From Maridesulfovibrio sp. (GTDB lineage: Bacteria; Desulfobacterota; Desulfovibrionia; Desulfovibrionales; Desulfovibrionaceae): 64,000 bases of DNA. Below the pieces are notes generated by a model. The model saw only the letters and a list, made by a program, of their open reading frames with translations, searched no databases and had not been told where the DNA came from. The position numbers and the translations under genes were made by a program. The stretch lies in assembly GCF_963678865.1 (NCBI RefSeq), contig NZ_OY787459.1:958501-1022500 (forward strand), written 5' to 3'. Positions 24,494-33,087 of the stretch are shown here, piece by piece; position 1 is the stretch's first letter, and the number at the start of each line of letters is the position of its first letter.

Positions 24494-25411
24494 TCAATCC
24501 GCAAGCCACCGCTCTACAAAATTAACAGCTCTGTCAGACTCATGGGGTGCGAACCATTGGATATCCTGCTCCCGTTTAAACCATGTGATCTGCCGTTTGG
24601 CATAAGCACGGGTATTTTTCGCCCAAAGGTTAACGGTTTCATTGATGTCAATTTCACCTTTGATAAACCGCATCAACTCCATACAACCGATTCCGGTCCA
24701 GCCGGGCGCGTTTTCATCCGGACATTTTTCCCAAGCCTTACGAGCTTCCTCAACCGCCCCGGCCTCAAGCATTTTTTCAATACGCAACTTGAGCAGCGGG
24801 GTCAGTTCGTCAAGATCGACCTTGATGCCTATCTTCAGAAAATTATAAGGTGAAGGGGGGACTTCACGGTTATGCCACCATGTAAAGGGCTTGCCCGTGG
24901 CCTCGTAAACTTCGAGAGCTCGTGCGTTACGCTGACGGTTGTTGGGGTGGGTCCGTTTGCAGTATTCAGGATCAATCTTCTCCAGCTCAGCGTAAAGAGC
25001 CGGACCACCCTCCACTTCCGCACGCTTGCGGATGCTCTCCCGTATTTCGGCCGGAATATCCGGGATAGGTGCCAGTCCTGAAGTCAGGCTTTGCAGATAC
25101 ATACCGGTGCCGCCGACCAGCACCGGGAGTTCATTCTCCGCAGCAGCATCAATACGCTCTTTGGCCAATTCGACAAAACCGGCGGCATTAATGACCTCGG
25201 TGGTAGGCAAAAACCCATAAAGCTCATGCGGACAGACTCCCCTCTCCTCCAAACTGGGTTGGGCTGTGATAACCGGGAAATCTGCATAAACCTGCCGTGA
25301 ATCAAAATTAATCACCCGTACGGGAAATTTCCGGGCCATGCCCAGCGATGTGGCGGTCTTTCCGGCCCCGGTAGGGCCTAGGATGCATACAACGGGTCTG
25401 CGCTTTTCCAT
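24494..25411 (-). CDS. miaA: tRNA dimethylallyltransferase
   Basis: MiaA of 305 residues. It transfers the dimethylallyl group to N6 of A37 in tRNAs that read codons starting with U. The P-loop is GPTGAGKT near residue 13, followed by the conserved DSRQVYADFPVITAQPS and VGGTGMYLQSLTSG. The tRNA-binding part includes RQRNARALEVYEATG and KRQITWFKRE. It starts 2 bases after coaD ends, showing tight operon organisation with rsmD and coaD. Confidence 0.97.
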   Translation of the reverse strand: MEKRRPVVCILGPTGAGKTATSLGMARKFPVRVINFDSRQVYADFPVITAQPSLEERGVCPHELYGFLPTTEVINAAGFVELAKERIDAAAENELPVLVGGTGMYLQSLTSGLAPIPDIPAEIRESIRKRAEVEGGPALYAELEKIDPEYCKRTHPNNRQRNARALEVYEATGKPFTWWHNREVPPSPYNFLKIGIKVDLDELTPLLKLRIEKMLEAGAVEEARKAWEKCPDENAPGWTGIGCMELMRFIKGEIDINETVNLWAKNTRAYAKRQITWFKREQDIQWFAPHESDRAVNFVERWLAD

Positions 25412-25413
25412 TA

Positions 25414-25914
25414 TTATTTACCGGGAACAAGCCTTTCGATTACTTCATCATAAATCTGACGCGGTACAAGTCCCTTGATATCCCCGCCGTTCACAGCCAC
25501 ATCTTTGATGATCGTTGAACTCAGATACATCCATTTGTAGTCAGTCATCAAAAAGATAGTCTGAATATCATTATCAAGACGACGGTTCATGAGTGCCATC
25601 TGAAATTCGTATTCAAAATCGGAAACAGCGCGCAAACCACGCATAATCACATTGGCCGGGCTTTTCTCCACGTAATGGACCAGTAATCCATCAAAAGAAT
25701 CGACCTCCACCTGCGGATGATGCTCAAAAATACGCTTAGCCATGTCCACCCTTTCTTCAAGGGAGAACTTTGTCTTCTTCGAAGTACTGCCCGCCACAGC
25801 GACTATAACTTTGTGAAATGTTTTGATCCCGCGCATAACCAAAGAAAAATGGCCACGGGTAAAAGGATCAAAGGTACCGGGAAAAACTGCAGTTACTGGC
25901 TTTACTTCTGCCAT
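25414..25914 (-). CDS. coaD: Phosphopantetheine adenylyltransferase
   Basis: CoaD of 166 residues, the usual length. It catalyses the penultimate step of coenzyme A synthesis, adenylating 4'-phosphopantetheine. The nucleotidyltransferase motif is GTFDPFTRGH, and the second conserved motif is YLSSTIIKDVA. The ATG at 25914 has GAGGA 7 bases upstream; the frame is open further upstream but that would overlap rsmD deeply. With this start it overlaps the rsmD stop by 13 bases. The rsmD-coaD pair is conserved in many bacteria. Confidence 0.96.
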   Translation of the reverse strand: MAEVKPVTAVFPGTFDPFTRGHFSLVMRGIKTFHKVIVAVAGSTSKKTKFSLEERVDMAKRIFEHHPQVEVDSFDGLLVHYVEKSPANVIMRGLRAVSDFEYEFQMALMNRRLDNDIQTIFLMTDYKWMYLSSTIIKDVAVNGGDIKGLVPRQIYDEVIERLVPGK

Positions 25915-26462
25915 AATAAAATCCTCGTTTGACCGTAGAGTTTGTTGACCAGCAAATCGAGACACTCCACGTATTCAGATTCCGGAGGTTCCACTTTATC
26001 CTCCACTTCCGCCAACACAAACCCATCCTCGGAAAGCCAACCGTTTTCCAGAGCTGCGTCAAGAGCCTTGGGCAGCAGATCATATCCGTAGGGAGGGTCT
26101 ATAAAAATAAGATCGTACGGTTTATCCGGGGCCTTTCCGAGCACTTTGAACAAATCGGCCTTAAAGACCTTGTACTCTTTCTGAGAAACCCCCAGTTCCT
26201 TAAGATTGGTATTGATCAAGGCAGCGGCACGCCCGTTTTTCTCAACAAAAAAGGCAAACTCAGCTCCTCGGCTGAGAGCTTCGATGGCAAGGCTTCCGCT
26301 TCCGGCAAACATATCCGCCACGCGCAGCCCGTCCCAGTCCACGCCTCTTGATTCGAGCATGGAAAAAATAGCCTGCCGCACCTTGGATGTAGCCGGACGG
26401 TATCCGGGACCGCTGGCAGTCTTGATCACCCGGCCCCCGTATTTACCGCTTATAAGTCTCAT
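25902..26462 (-). CDS. rsmD: 16S rRNA (guanine966-N2)-methyltransferase
   Basis: RsmD of 186 residues, an S-adenosylmethionine-dependent methyltransferase acting on G966 of 16S rRNA. It begins MRLISGKYGGRVIKT, as in the family, with the RPATSKVRQAIFSML segment. The SAM-binding region is VADMFAGSGSLAIEALSRGA, and the catalytic motif is DPPY (FIDPPYGYDL). It lies 2 bases after the beta-CASP nuclease and overlaps coaD. Confidence 0.95.
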   Translation of the reverse strand: MRLISGKYGGRVIKTASGPGYRPATSKVRQAIFSMLESRGVDWDGLRVADMFAGSGSLAIEALSRGAEFAFFVEKNGRAAALINTNLKELGVSQKEYKVFKADLFKVLGKAPDKPYDLIFIDPPYGYDLLPKALDAALENGWLSEDGFVLAEVEDKVEPPESEYVECLDLLVNKLYGQTRILLWQK

Positions 26463-26464
26463 AT

Positions 26465-28072
26465 TTATAATTCCGAAATAAGTTCTATTACCTGACGGTT
26501 GATATCAAGCAATCTGTCTCGCAGTTCAGTCTGACTCAGGAAAGATTGAGCCTGAACCTTGTCCAGTCTGCCCCTGAATTCAGTAAAAAGCTTCTCAGAA
26601 TCCTTGAGCAGAAAATCCCAGTCTATTTCAGGTTTTGCAGGCTTTCCTTTGATTACGGGCTGCATTTCCCCGCCGGGAACAAGCATAAGTTCTTCCCGGT
26701 AATCGGCGATATGCACCTTATAACCGAATTCCTGCTTGATGCGACCGGCCAGCACCTTTTGGCCTTTAGGCTCGCCGTGGGTCAATATGATTTTCATGGA
26801 CGGGCTGTCAAAGTGCTTCAGCCAGTCAATCATCTCATCCTGCCCGGCATGGCCTGAAAAACCGTTGATTGTGAAGATTTTCGCCTCCACAGCCAGTTTT
26901 TCGCCGAAAATGGTGATGTTGTCCGCACCATTGACCAGCCTGCGACCCGGAGTACCCACTCCCTGATAACCTACAAATACCACACTGGAATCTTTTCGCC
27001 AGATATTATGACGCAAATGGTGTTTGATTCGCCCTGCGTTAGCCATGCCGCTTGCAGAAATAACAATAGCCGGGCCGGAAGTCTCGTTGATAGCCTGTGA
27101 TTCCTCAGTGGAGAGGGTAAATTTCAGGTTTGGCAAGGAAAGAGGATCATTGCCGTTATGCATCATTTCCTTGGTATCAAGGTCAAAGAATTCTGGATGG
27201 CTTTTGAAGACCTCCGTGGCCTTGATAGCAAGAGGGCTGTCCAGATAAACAGGCATATCTGCCGGGAGCTTACCAGCTTTATAGAGCATATGCAGGGTGT
27301 AAATAAGCTGCTGCGAGCGCTCCACCGCAAAGGCCGGGATAACAACCTTGCCGCCCCTTTCGTAACTCCATTTAATTGCCTCGGCCAGTTCATCGAGACT
27401 GTTGGAAGAATCCTTGTGATTGCGGTCCCCGTAAGTGGACTCCATAAGCAGGTAATCGGCCTTATCAATGATACTGGGGTTACGCACTATAAGCTGGTCC
27501 TTATGTCCCAGATCACCGGAAAAGACTATCTTTGTGGTTTCCCCGGCTTCCTTGATCCATAATTCAATGAAAGCAGAACCGAGAATATGCCCGGCATCCT
27601 TGAAATTAACGGTCACCCCTTCCGCAGGGTCAAAACTGGACCCATACTGCACGGTGCGCATGAGCGGTACAGTCTTAATGGCATCATCCTGCTGATAGAT
27701 AGGAGAAATGGGAGACATCCCCTTACGCAACCTTTTGCGGTTGGCCCACTCGGTTTCCATTTCCTGAATGTATGCACTGTCCAGCAACATGATATCCAGC
27801 AGATCGCGGGTGGGGGTAGTCATATAGATAGGCCCCTTAAAACCGGCACGCACCGCAGCGGGAAGCAGACCTGTATGGTCTATGTGGGCATGGGTAATCA
27901 GGATGAAATCGAGATTTTTGGGATCATATTCAGCTATGCCCCGGTTACGTTTTTCAATCTCGGCATTACCTTGATGAAGGCCGCAATCCACGGCGAATCT
28001 TGAATTTTCAGTTTCAATAATATAGCAGGAACCGGTAACGGTCTTAGCTGCACCCATGAAAGTTATCTTCAT
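26465..28072 (-). CDS. Beta-CASP metallo-beta-lactamase RNA nuclease
   Basis: Metallo-beta-lactamase/beta-CASP protein of 535 residues, related to RNA-processing nucleases such as CPSF73/YsgI-type enzymes. The metal site motifs are HAHIDHTGLL, the His in DAGHILGSA, SGDLGH and the C-terminal SGHAGQDEM. The beta-CASP part contains AFAVERSQQLIY and SASGMANAGRIKHHL. It lacks an N-terminal signal and should act in the cytoplasm on RNA. A C-terminal extension of about 90 residues (from roughly WDFLLKDSEKLF) is helical and may mediate oligomerisation. It is the first gene of a seven-gene minus-strand operon (through pgsA). Confidence 0.92.
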   Translation of the reverse strand: MKITFMGAAKTVTGSCYIIETENSRFAVDCGLHQGNAEIEKRNRGIAEYDPKNLDFILITHAHIDHTGLLPAAVRAGFKGPIYMTTPTRDLLDIMLLDSAYIQEMETEWANRKRLRKGMSPISPIYQQDDAIKTVPLMRTVQYGSSFDPAEGVTVNFKDAGHILGSAFIELWIKEAGETTKIVFSGDLGHKDQLIVRNPSIIDKADYLLMESTYGDRNHKDSSNSLDELAEAIKWSYERGGKVVIPAFAVERSQQLIYTLHMLYKAGKLPADMPVYLDSPLAIKATEVFKSHPEFFDLDTKEMMHNGNDPLSLPNLKFTLSTEESQAINETSGPAIVISASGMANAGRIKHHLRHNIWRKDSSVVFVGYQGVGTPGRRLVNGADNITIFGEKLAVEAKIFTINGFSGHAGQDEMIDWLKHFDSPSMKIILTHGEPKGQKVLAGRIKQEFGYKVHIADYREELMLVPGGEMQPVIKGKPAKPEIDWDFLLKDSEKLFTEFRGRLDKVQAQSFLSQTELRDRLLDINRQVIELISEL

Positions 28073-28195
28073 TCACCCTCCAATTAAAGTCCGTGAAATA
28101 TTTCAGACTATCATTGTCTCTCTTTATTTGATAATTCGAATGCACTGTTACATGCACCAATAATGAAATTCAGGCAACAGCGGAGCACTTAGAAA

Positions 28196-29083
28196 TTGCA
28201 GCAGCACAATCAGAAAAAAGCATACTTATACGGCCTCTCAGCCGTACTTATCTGGTCCACAGTGGCTTCGGCATTCAAGATAGCGCTGGGCTATATGGAC
28301 CCGCTGCAACTGCTCTTCTACGCGGTAATATTCTCCACCGTCTCACTTTTTGCCATTCTGAAAATACAGGGTAAAATCGAGCTGATAAAACAAATGGGCG
28401 GAAAAGAGCTGCTCAAAAACGGACTGCCCGGCCTGCTCAACCCGTTCCTTTATTATATAATTCTTTTCAAAGCCTACGCCTTGCTCCCGGCGCAGGAGGC
28501 CCAGCCGCTGAACTACACATGGGCCATCACACTGTCACTATTATCCATCCCTTTGCTAGGCCAGAAGATGACCGTACGCGAACTGCTGGCAATACTGACC
28601 AGTTATATGGGTGTTGTGGTTATTTCGACCCACGGCAACTTGCTCGATATTGAATTCAGCAATGGATTCGGGGTCTTTCTGGCCTTGTTCAGCACGATAT
28701 TATGGTCCCTGTACTGGATCATAAATGCAAAAAGCAAATGCGATCCACTGATCGGGCTATTTCTCAATTTCTGCTTCGGACTGCCTTTTGTGACCGGGGC
28801 AATGCTGCTCTTTTCCGGTCCGCCGCCTCTGGAAGTTCCGGCAATCCTCTCCGCCGCCTATGTGGGACTATTCGAAATGGGCATAACCTTCGCACTCTGG
28901 CTGAACGCCCTGAAACTTACAGAAAAGGCTTCCAGAGTCAGCAATCTGATTTTCCTTTCCCCATTTATTTCGCTTATCCTGATCCATTTCATTCTAGGGG
29001 AGGCAATACTTCCCTCTACGCTTGTGGGACTGATTTTTATCGTGGGAGGAAATGTGATTCAACAGCTTGGTAAAAAGAATTAA
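28196..29083 (+). CDS. DMT/EamA-family transporter
   Basis: Drug/metabolite-transporter-superfamily permease of 295 residues with ten predicted membrane helices and two EamA repeats (YGLSAVLIWSTVASAFKIAL and FLALFSTILWSLYWIINAKS). The substrate is unknown; members export amino acids, metabolites or drugs. The start is TTG at 28196 with GGAG 10 bases upstream; no ATG precedes the first helix. It is monocistronic, divergent from the beta-CASP operon, and followed by a strong terminator. Confidence 0.9.
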   Translation: MQQHNQKKAYLYGLSAVLIWSTVASAFKIALGYMDPLQLLFYAVIFSTVSLFAILKIQGKIELIKQMGGKELLKNGLPGLLNPFLYYIILFKAYALLPAQEAQPLNYTWAITLSLLSIPLLGQKMTVRELLAILTSYMGVVVISTHGNLLDIEFSNGFGVFLALFSTILWSLYWIINAKSKCDPLIGLFLNFCFGLPFVTGAMLLFSGPPPLEVPAILSAAYVGLFEMGITFALWLNALKLTEKASRVSNLIFLSPFISLILIHFILGEAILPSTLVGLIFIVGGNVIQQLGKKN

Positions 29084-29185
29084 GCTAAGGCCAGAAAATG
29101 GCTAAAGGCCCCGCTGTCATTCCGCAGTATTGGGCATTGCTTCGAGTTTTTATTTGTGAGCGCGACCAAGTTGTCATCGAAGACA

Positions 29186-29234
29186 AAAATACAAAAGGAC
29201 CGGGCTGGAGGCGTCCCGATCCTTTTTGTATTTT
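29186..29234 (+). terminator. Rho-independent terminator of DMT gene
   Basis: Long stem AAAATACAAAAGGA-CGGG / CCCG-TCCTTTTTGTATTTT with a 10-base loop and T-rich 3' arm. It is about 100 bases after the stop codon. Confidence 0.82.
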
Positions 29235-29419
29235 AAGGAGTGATGATGAAGAATGAAGACTATATATTTATTCGGGCTATTCTTGAAGCAGATGCAGGGG
29301 AACATCTTTTTCGCCCGTCTTGTTTTGCTACTTAGCATCTAGTGTGCCAAAATTTTTTTCACATATTTACAACAGCTTACCAAAAATCATATTTCTTTAT
29401 CGCCATTTACTCATCTTTT

Positions 29420-29489
29420 TGCACATCTTTTTTGCACATATGTGCAATGCACAAGTTCACAAAACTGCACATCCGTTCAGTCCTGCACA
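29420..29489. promoter_or_regulatory. Array of five TGCACA motifs around a palindrome
   Basis: TGCACA occurs at 29420, 29433, 29448, 29466 and 29484, with one inverted copy TGTGCA at 29441. The second and inverted copies form the perfect 16-base palindrome TTGCACATATGTGCAA (29432-29447). Such clustering in a promoter region points to cooperative operator binding. The gene downstream, a ribbon-helix-helix-like protein, is the obvious candidate to bind it, although this is inference. Confidence 0.6.
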
Positions 29490-29650
29490 AATATTTAAGT
29501 TTAAGAATTGACGTCAAAACTGTTAAATCCGCGCAACCTACTGTACATAACTTTTTTCCCGTATTATGTAGTTGGTAGAAGTATACGAAGAAACATTGAA
29601 TTAGAACTCAATGTGGCTTCAAGCAACATGATTTAATAAAGGAGTAAACT

Positions 29651-29872
29651 ATGCATACACGCCTTTCAGATGTGTACCTTAACAAGGAAATTAATGAAAA
29701 AATTGAGGATGCCTGCCATAATCTGGGAATCAGCAAAAGCATGTTTTTAAATGTTCTTTTGCAGGAATTGTTCAGCAAGGCCGGTCCGGAAGACCTTTTT
29801 TACAACCGGGTCAAACTCTGCAATGATAAAGAAATCTCATCAAAAGACACGACCGGGCAGATCCCCCAGTAA
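29651..29872 (+). CDS. Ribbon-helix-helix-like small regulator
   Basis: Small protein of 73 residues. Residues 2-41 fit the ribbon-helix-helix (CopG/Arc) pattern: a short strand (TRLSDVYLN), then helix 1 (KEINEKIEDACHNLG), then the turn ISKSMF and helix 2 (LNVLLQELF). The tail is hydrophilic. AAAGGAG lies 6 bases before the ATG. No toxin gene follows; a terminator comes about 160 bases after the stop. The upstream TGCACA array suggests autoregulation. It could also be a lone antitoxin-like regulator. No named family is claimed. Confidence 0.65.
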   Translation: MHTRLSDVYLNKEINEKIEDACHNLGISKSMFLNVLLQELFSKAGPEDLFYNRVKLCNDKEISSKDTTGQIPQ

Positions 29873-30210
29873 CCAGATTACCCGTCACGCCAAGGCCGTA
29901 TATTTAAAAAGAATCAATTCGAAAAACGGCAACAGAACTAAAGGACGGCGCAAAAATTCAGGACAAACAATTCGATAAACCTGTATTTTTGCGCCCATGT
30001 TTCTTCATTCAAGCTACCCACCTCATACCGCGCAGCATTTTCATGCTGCTTTTTTTTGCCCTTGATCCCCTCCGCAAACTCTTTCCTCTCACTACAATTT
30101 TATTATGCACGCAATGACATATGTAAGATTTGACAATAATTCACCTACTAAATATACGGTTATTGTGATTCCTTTTAAATTTTAACTATCTTACAACCGG
30201 AGAAAGAAGA
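29873..30210. other. Intergenic region before wtpA
   Basis: This 338-base gap contains the terminator at 30032-30057, then AT-rich sequence leading to wtpA. A ModE- or TunR-type metal-responsive operator would be expected here, but I could not identify one with confidence. Confidence 0.5.
30032..30057 (+). terminator. Rho-independent terminator
   Basis: Compact stem GCAGCA / TGCTGC with loop TTTTCA, followed by eight T. It ends the transcript of the ribbon-helix-helix-like gene. Confidence 0.87.
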
Positions 30211-31188
30211 ATGCGTTTAATATCTTTAGGAGTAATGCTTGTGATGCTTTCCCTGATATCAGCTGTTCCGGCTTTTGCCGCAGATAAAATCAGCGGCGAT
30301 GTAATAATGTTCCATGCCGGCAGTCTTTCTGTTCCCCTCGCTAAAATGGAAAAAGAATTTGAAGCCATGCACCCCGGAGTAGACATCAAGCGGGAAGCCG
30401 GCGGCTCCACAAAAATGGCCCGTATGATTTCTGAAGTCGGTAAACCAGCAGACATCATGGCCTCTGCAGACTACGTTGTAATCGATAAAAACCTGATCCC
30501 TAAATACGCGGACTTCAACATCCGTTTTGCCTCCAACCAGTTGGTTCTCTGCTACACAGACAAATCCAAATTCGCTTCTGAAATCAATGCCGACAACTGG
30601 TATGACATCCTTCTGAGACCCGGCGTAGTCTGGGGCCACTCCGACCCCAACCTCGACCCCTGCGGATACCGCAGCGTCATGGTACTGCAGCTGGCTGAAA
30701 AATTTTACGGCAAAAAAGGCCTTTACGATAAGCTGATCGCCCAGCGTAAAAAAGAATGGGTCCGCCCCAAATCAGTCGAACTGATCTCCCTGCTCAAAAC
30801 AGGAAACATGGACTACGCATGGGAATACCTCTCCGTAGCAGTACAGCACGGCCTGAAGTACATAACCCTCGATAAACACATCAACCTTTCCGATTACAAA
30901 TACAACAACTTCTACAAACAGGCTAAAGTGACCGTCAGCGGCAAAAAGCCCGGTACTACCATCGAACGTATAGGAAAATCCATCACCTACGGCATTACCC
31001 AGCTCAAGGATGCTCCTAACAAGGCTGCTGCCACTGCATTCATGGCTTACATGCTTTCCCCAGAGGGTGGCCTGAAAATCCTGAAAGAAATGGGTCAGCC
31101 TCCCTTTATTCCGGCTATCGTTCCGGACGAAGCAATGGTCAAAAAAATGCCCGCAGAACTGCAGAAACTTGTTAAAGTAAAAAAATAA
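30211..31188 (+). CDS. wtpA: Tungstate/molybdate ABC transporter, binding protein
   Basis: Exported solute-binding protein of 325 residues (signal peptide ending AVPAFA). Its start of the mature region, [21 protein letters not shown], is the hallmark of WtpA-type tungstate/molybdate binding proteins, distinct from classical Mod[21 protein letters not shown] and [20 protein letters not shown] are further family segments. GGAG lies 7 bases upstream of the ATG. It delivers oxyanion to WtpBC encoded next. Sulfate reducers need Mo or W for formate dehydrogenases. Tungstate and molybdate specificity cannot be separated from sequence. Confidence 0.92.
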   Translation: MRLISLGVMLVMLSLISAVPAFAADKISGDVIMFHAGSLSVPLAKMEKEFEAMHPGVDIKREAGGSTKMARMISEVGKPADIMASADYVVIDKNLIPKYADFNIRFASNQLVLCYTDKSKFASEINADNWYDILLRPGVVWGHSDPNLDPCGYRSVMVLQLAEKFYGKKGLYDKLIAQRKKEWVRPKSVELISLLKTGNMDYAWEYLSVAVQHGLKYITLDKHINLSDYKYNNFYKQAKVTVSGKKPGTTIERIGKSITYGITQLKDAPNKAAATAFMAYMLSPEGGLKILKEMGQPPFIPAIVPDEAMVKKMPAELQKLVKVKK

Positions 31189-31203
31189 TACGAGATAAAA
31201 ATG

Positions 31204-31231
31204 GAAAGCCGGGTTTTAGAACCCGGCTTTC
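31204..31231 (+). terminator. Strong hairpin between wtpA and wtpB
   Basis: Perfect 12-base stem GAAAGCCGGGTT / AACCCGGCTTTC with loop TTAG, 13 bases before the wtpB start. It is followed by CTCCTCCC rather than a T tract. It may protect the wtpA mRNA 3' end or partly terminate, so that binding protein exceeds permease. Confidence 0.65.
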
Positions 31232-31243
31232 TCCTCCCAGCCC

Positions 31244-32032
31244 ATGAGAAAATTTCACAAGACATCAGTAAGCAGCATTGTCTCCACCATTCTGGTCCTC
31301 GGCTTTATTCTAGTTCCTTTAAGCCAGTTGATTCTTGGGTCCAGCTACGATGAATTACTTCAGACAATCATGGACCCGGACGTACGCGCAGCCATCATCC
31401 GCAGCATGCTCTGTTCCGGTCTGGCTGCACTTATTTCTTTCGCCATAGGCACCCCTTTTGCTTTCCTGCTGGCACGCAAGGACTTCAAAGGCAAGGCAAT
31501 GGTTGAATCAATCATCGACATGCCGATCATGATCCCGCATCCGGTCATCGGTATTGCCCTGCTGTCCATTGCCGGACGCAACCACTGGATAGGGCAGATA
31601 CTGATTGATGCCGAAATACGCATTATGGGAACAAATACCGGCATCGTGGCTGTGCTGGTCTTTGTGGGACTTCCTTTTTACCTCAATGCTGCACGTGACG
31701 GTTTTGAATCCGTACCGGAAAGGCTGGAAAAAGCGGCCCGCACTCTCGGGGCCTCTCCTGCCCAGACATTTTTCAGGGTAACCCTGCCGCTGGCATGGCG
31801 ATCCCTGCTGACCGGGATGATCATGTGCATGGCCCGCGCACTCAGCGAATTCGGAGCTGTGGTCATTGTAGCCTATCATCCCATGATCGCCCCGGTACTG
31901 ATGTACGAAAGGTTCACTGCCTACGGGCTGTCATACTCCCGTCCGGTGGCAATCTGGCTTATTTTCTTATCACTTGTGCTTTTTGCGGCACTTAGACTTC
32001 TTTCACGCGGACTGGGGAATAGGGATTCATGA
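31244..32032 (+). CDS. wtpB: Tungstate/molybdate ABC transporter, permease
   Basis: ABC permease of 262 residues with six membrane helices. The binding-protein-dependent transport loop is recognisable: ERLEKAARTLGASPAQTFFR and TLPLAWRSLLTGMIM, the EAA motif that contacts the ATPase. FGAVVIVAYHPMIAPVLMYE near the end is typical for ModB/WtpB. The start at 31244 has no Shine-Dalgarno sequence, as the preceding bases are pyrimidine-rich CTCCTCCC. Translation may depend on the hairpin or on reinitiation. Its stop overlaps wtpC as ATGA. Confidence 0.92.
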   Translation: MRKFHKTSVSSIVSTILVLGFILVPLSQLILGSSYDELLQTIMDPDVRAAIIRSMLCSGLAALISFAIGTPFAFLLARKDFKGKAMVESIIDMPIMIPHPVIGIALLSIAGRNHWIGQILIDAEIRIMGTNTGIVAVLVFVGLPFYLNAARDGFESVPERLEKAARTLGASPAQTFFRVTLPLAWRSLLTGMIMCMARALSEFGAVVIVAYHPMIAPVLMYERFTAYGLSYSRPVAIWLIFLSLVLFAALRLLSRGLGNRDS

Positions 32033-33066
32033 TAAAAATAGAAAAGCTGACAATAGAACTGCCTGAATTTGTGCTGCAGGAAATCGACCTGCATATTGCC
32101 GAAGGCGATTTTTTCACCCTGCTCGGTCCAACCGGTTCCGGAAAATCCGTACTGCTGGAAACAATCGCCGGGCTGGTTCCGGTCTCTTCCGGTTCCATTA
32201 AAATTTCCGGTAGCGAAATCACCCAAATTCCACCTGAAAAAAGGGGATTGTCCATTGTTTATCAGGACTACGCTCTTTTTCCGCATTTGAGTGTGCTGGA
32301 AAACATTACATTCGGAGCGAAATACAAAGGAATCAATAAAGACAGGGCAACACAAAAAGCCTCCGAACTTGCTGAAAAACTTAATATTTCACATTTACTG
32401 ACCCGTACTCCGCTACATCTTTCCGGCGGAGAAAGGCAGCGCGCAGCCATTGCCCGCGCCCTGCTGGTGGACCCGGCGGTGCTGCTGCTCGACGAACCGT
32501 TGTCCGCACTGGACCCCGCCTTCAGGCAGGAAGTTCAGGACCTGCTCAAGAATTTGCATCGCGAAACAGGTATCACCTTTGTCATGGTCACCCATGATTT
32601 TGATGAAGCGCTTTATCTTTCGACAAACGGAGCAATCATCAGGAACGGAAAACTGGTCCGTAAAGGAAAAATCAGGGATATTTTCAATTCACCCGGCTCT
32701 GAATTCGTAGCCGGATTCGTCGGCATGAGTAACATCTATCCCTGCAACCCCATGAGCGATTACGTAAAGCTGGGCGATATCGATCTTACTTACACTAAAG
32801 AAAAAGAAGGCTCGGAAACAAGACTCGCTTTCAGGCCAGAAGAAGTCCTGCTGGGTAGTGAAATCGGGGAACACAACGAACAGAACAGTTTTTACGCCAC
32901 TATCAAGGGAATCACTGCCGGTGGATTCCACGCCAGAGTAACCCTTGAATACGGAGACATGGAAATATTCGCCCTTGTACCCCGTAAAATGATCGGTAAC
33001 GGCGAACTTGAACCGGGCCTGCCCATCAAGGTGGCTATTCCTGAGCAGAGTCTGCATCTGTTTTAA
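32029..33066 (+). CDS. wtpC: Tungstate/molybdate ABC transporter, ATPase
   Basis: ABC ATPase of 345 residues. The Walker A motif is GPTGSGKS, the signature LSGGERQRAAIARALL and the Walker B LLLDEPLSALD, with the switch His in VTHDFDEAL. After about residue 230 there is a C-terminal regulatory region (LAFRPEEVLLGSEI, then ITAGGFHARVTLEYG) like the TOBE domain of ModC/CysA-type ATPases, which may sense oxyanion. It couples to wtpB through the ATGA overlap. It converges with the PrsT-like gene with a gap of about 20 bases and no clear terminator. Confidence 0.94.
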   Translation: MIKIEKLTIELPEFVLQEIDLHIAEGDFFTLLGPTGSGKSVLLETIAGLVPVSSGSIKISGSEITQIPPEKRGLSIVYQDYALFPHLSVLENITFGAKYKGINKDRATQKASELAEKLNISHLLTRTPLHLSGGERQRAAIARALLVDPAVLLLDEPLSALDPAFRQEVQDLLKNLHRETGITFVMVTHDFDEALYLSTNGAIIRNGKLVRKGKIRDIFNSPGSEFVAGFVGMSNIYPCNPMSDYVKLGDIDLTYTKEKEGSETRLAFRPEEVLLGSEIGEHNEQNSFYATIKGITAGGFHARVTLEYGDMEIFALVPRKMIGNGELEPGLPIKVAIPEQSLHLF

Positions 33067-33087
33067 TTACAGATACTCAAACTTGAA

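Larger units (their letters stand above)
29084..29650. other. Intergenic region with terminator and TGCACA array
   Basis: This 567-base gap holds the DMT terminator (29186-29234) and, further on, an unusual operator-like array (29420-29489). A short frame at 29246-29335 follows AAGGAG but is too weak to call. The stretch 29340-29640 is AT-rich and is the likely promoter and leader of the ribbon-helix-helix gene. Confidence 0.6.

Noticed and set aside
29246..29335. Short frame of 29 codons after AAGGAG, next to the DMT terminator
   Set aside because: No similarity recognised, the sequence overlaps the tail of a terminator, and a chance open frame of this size is likely. Not called as a gene.
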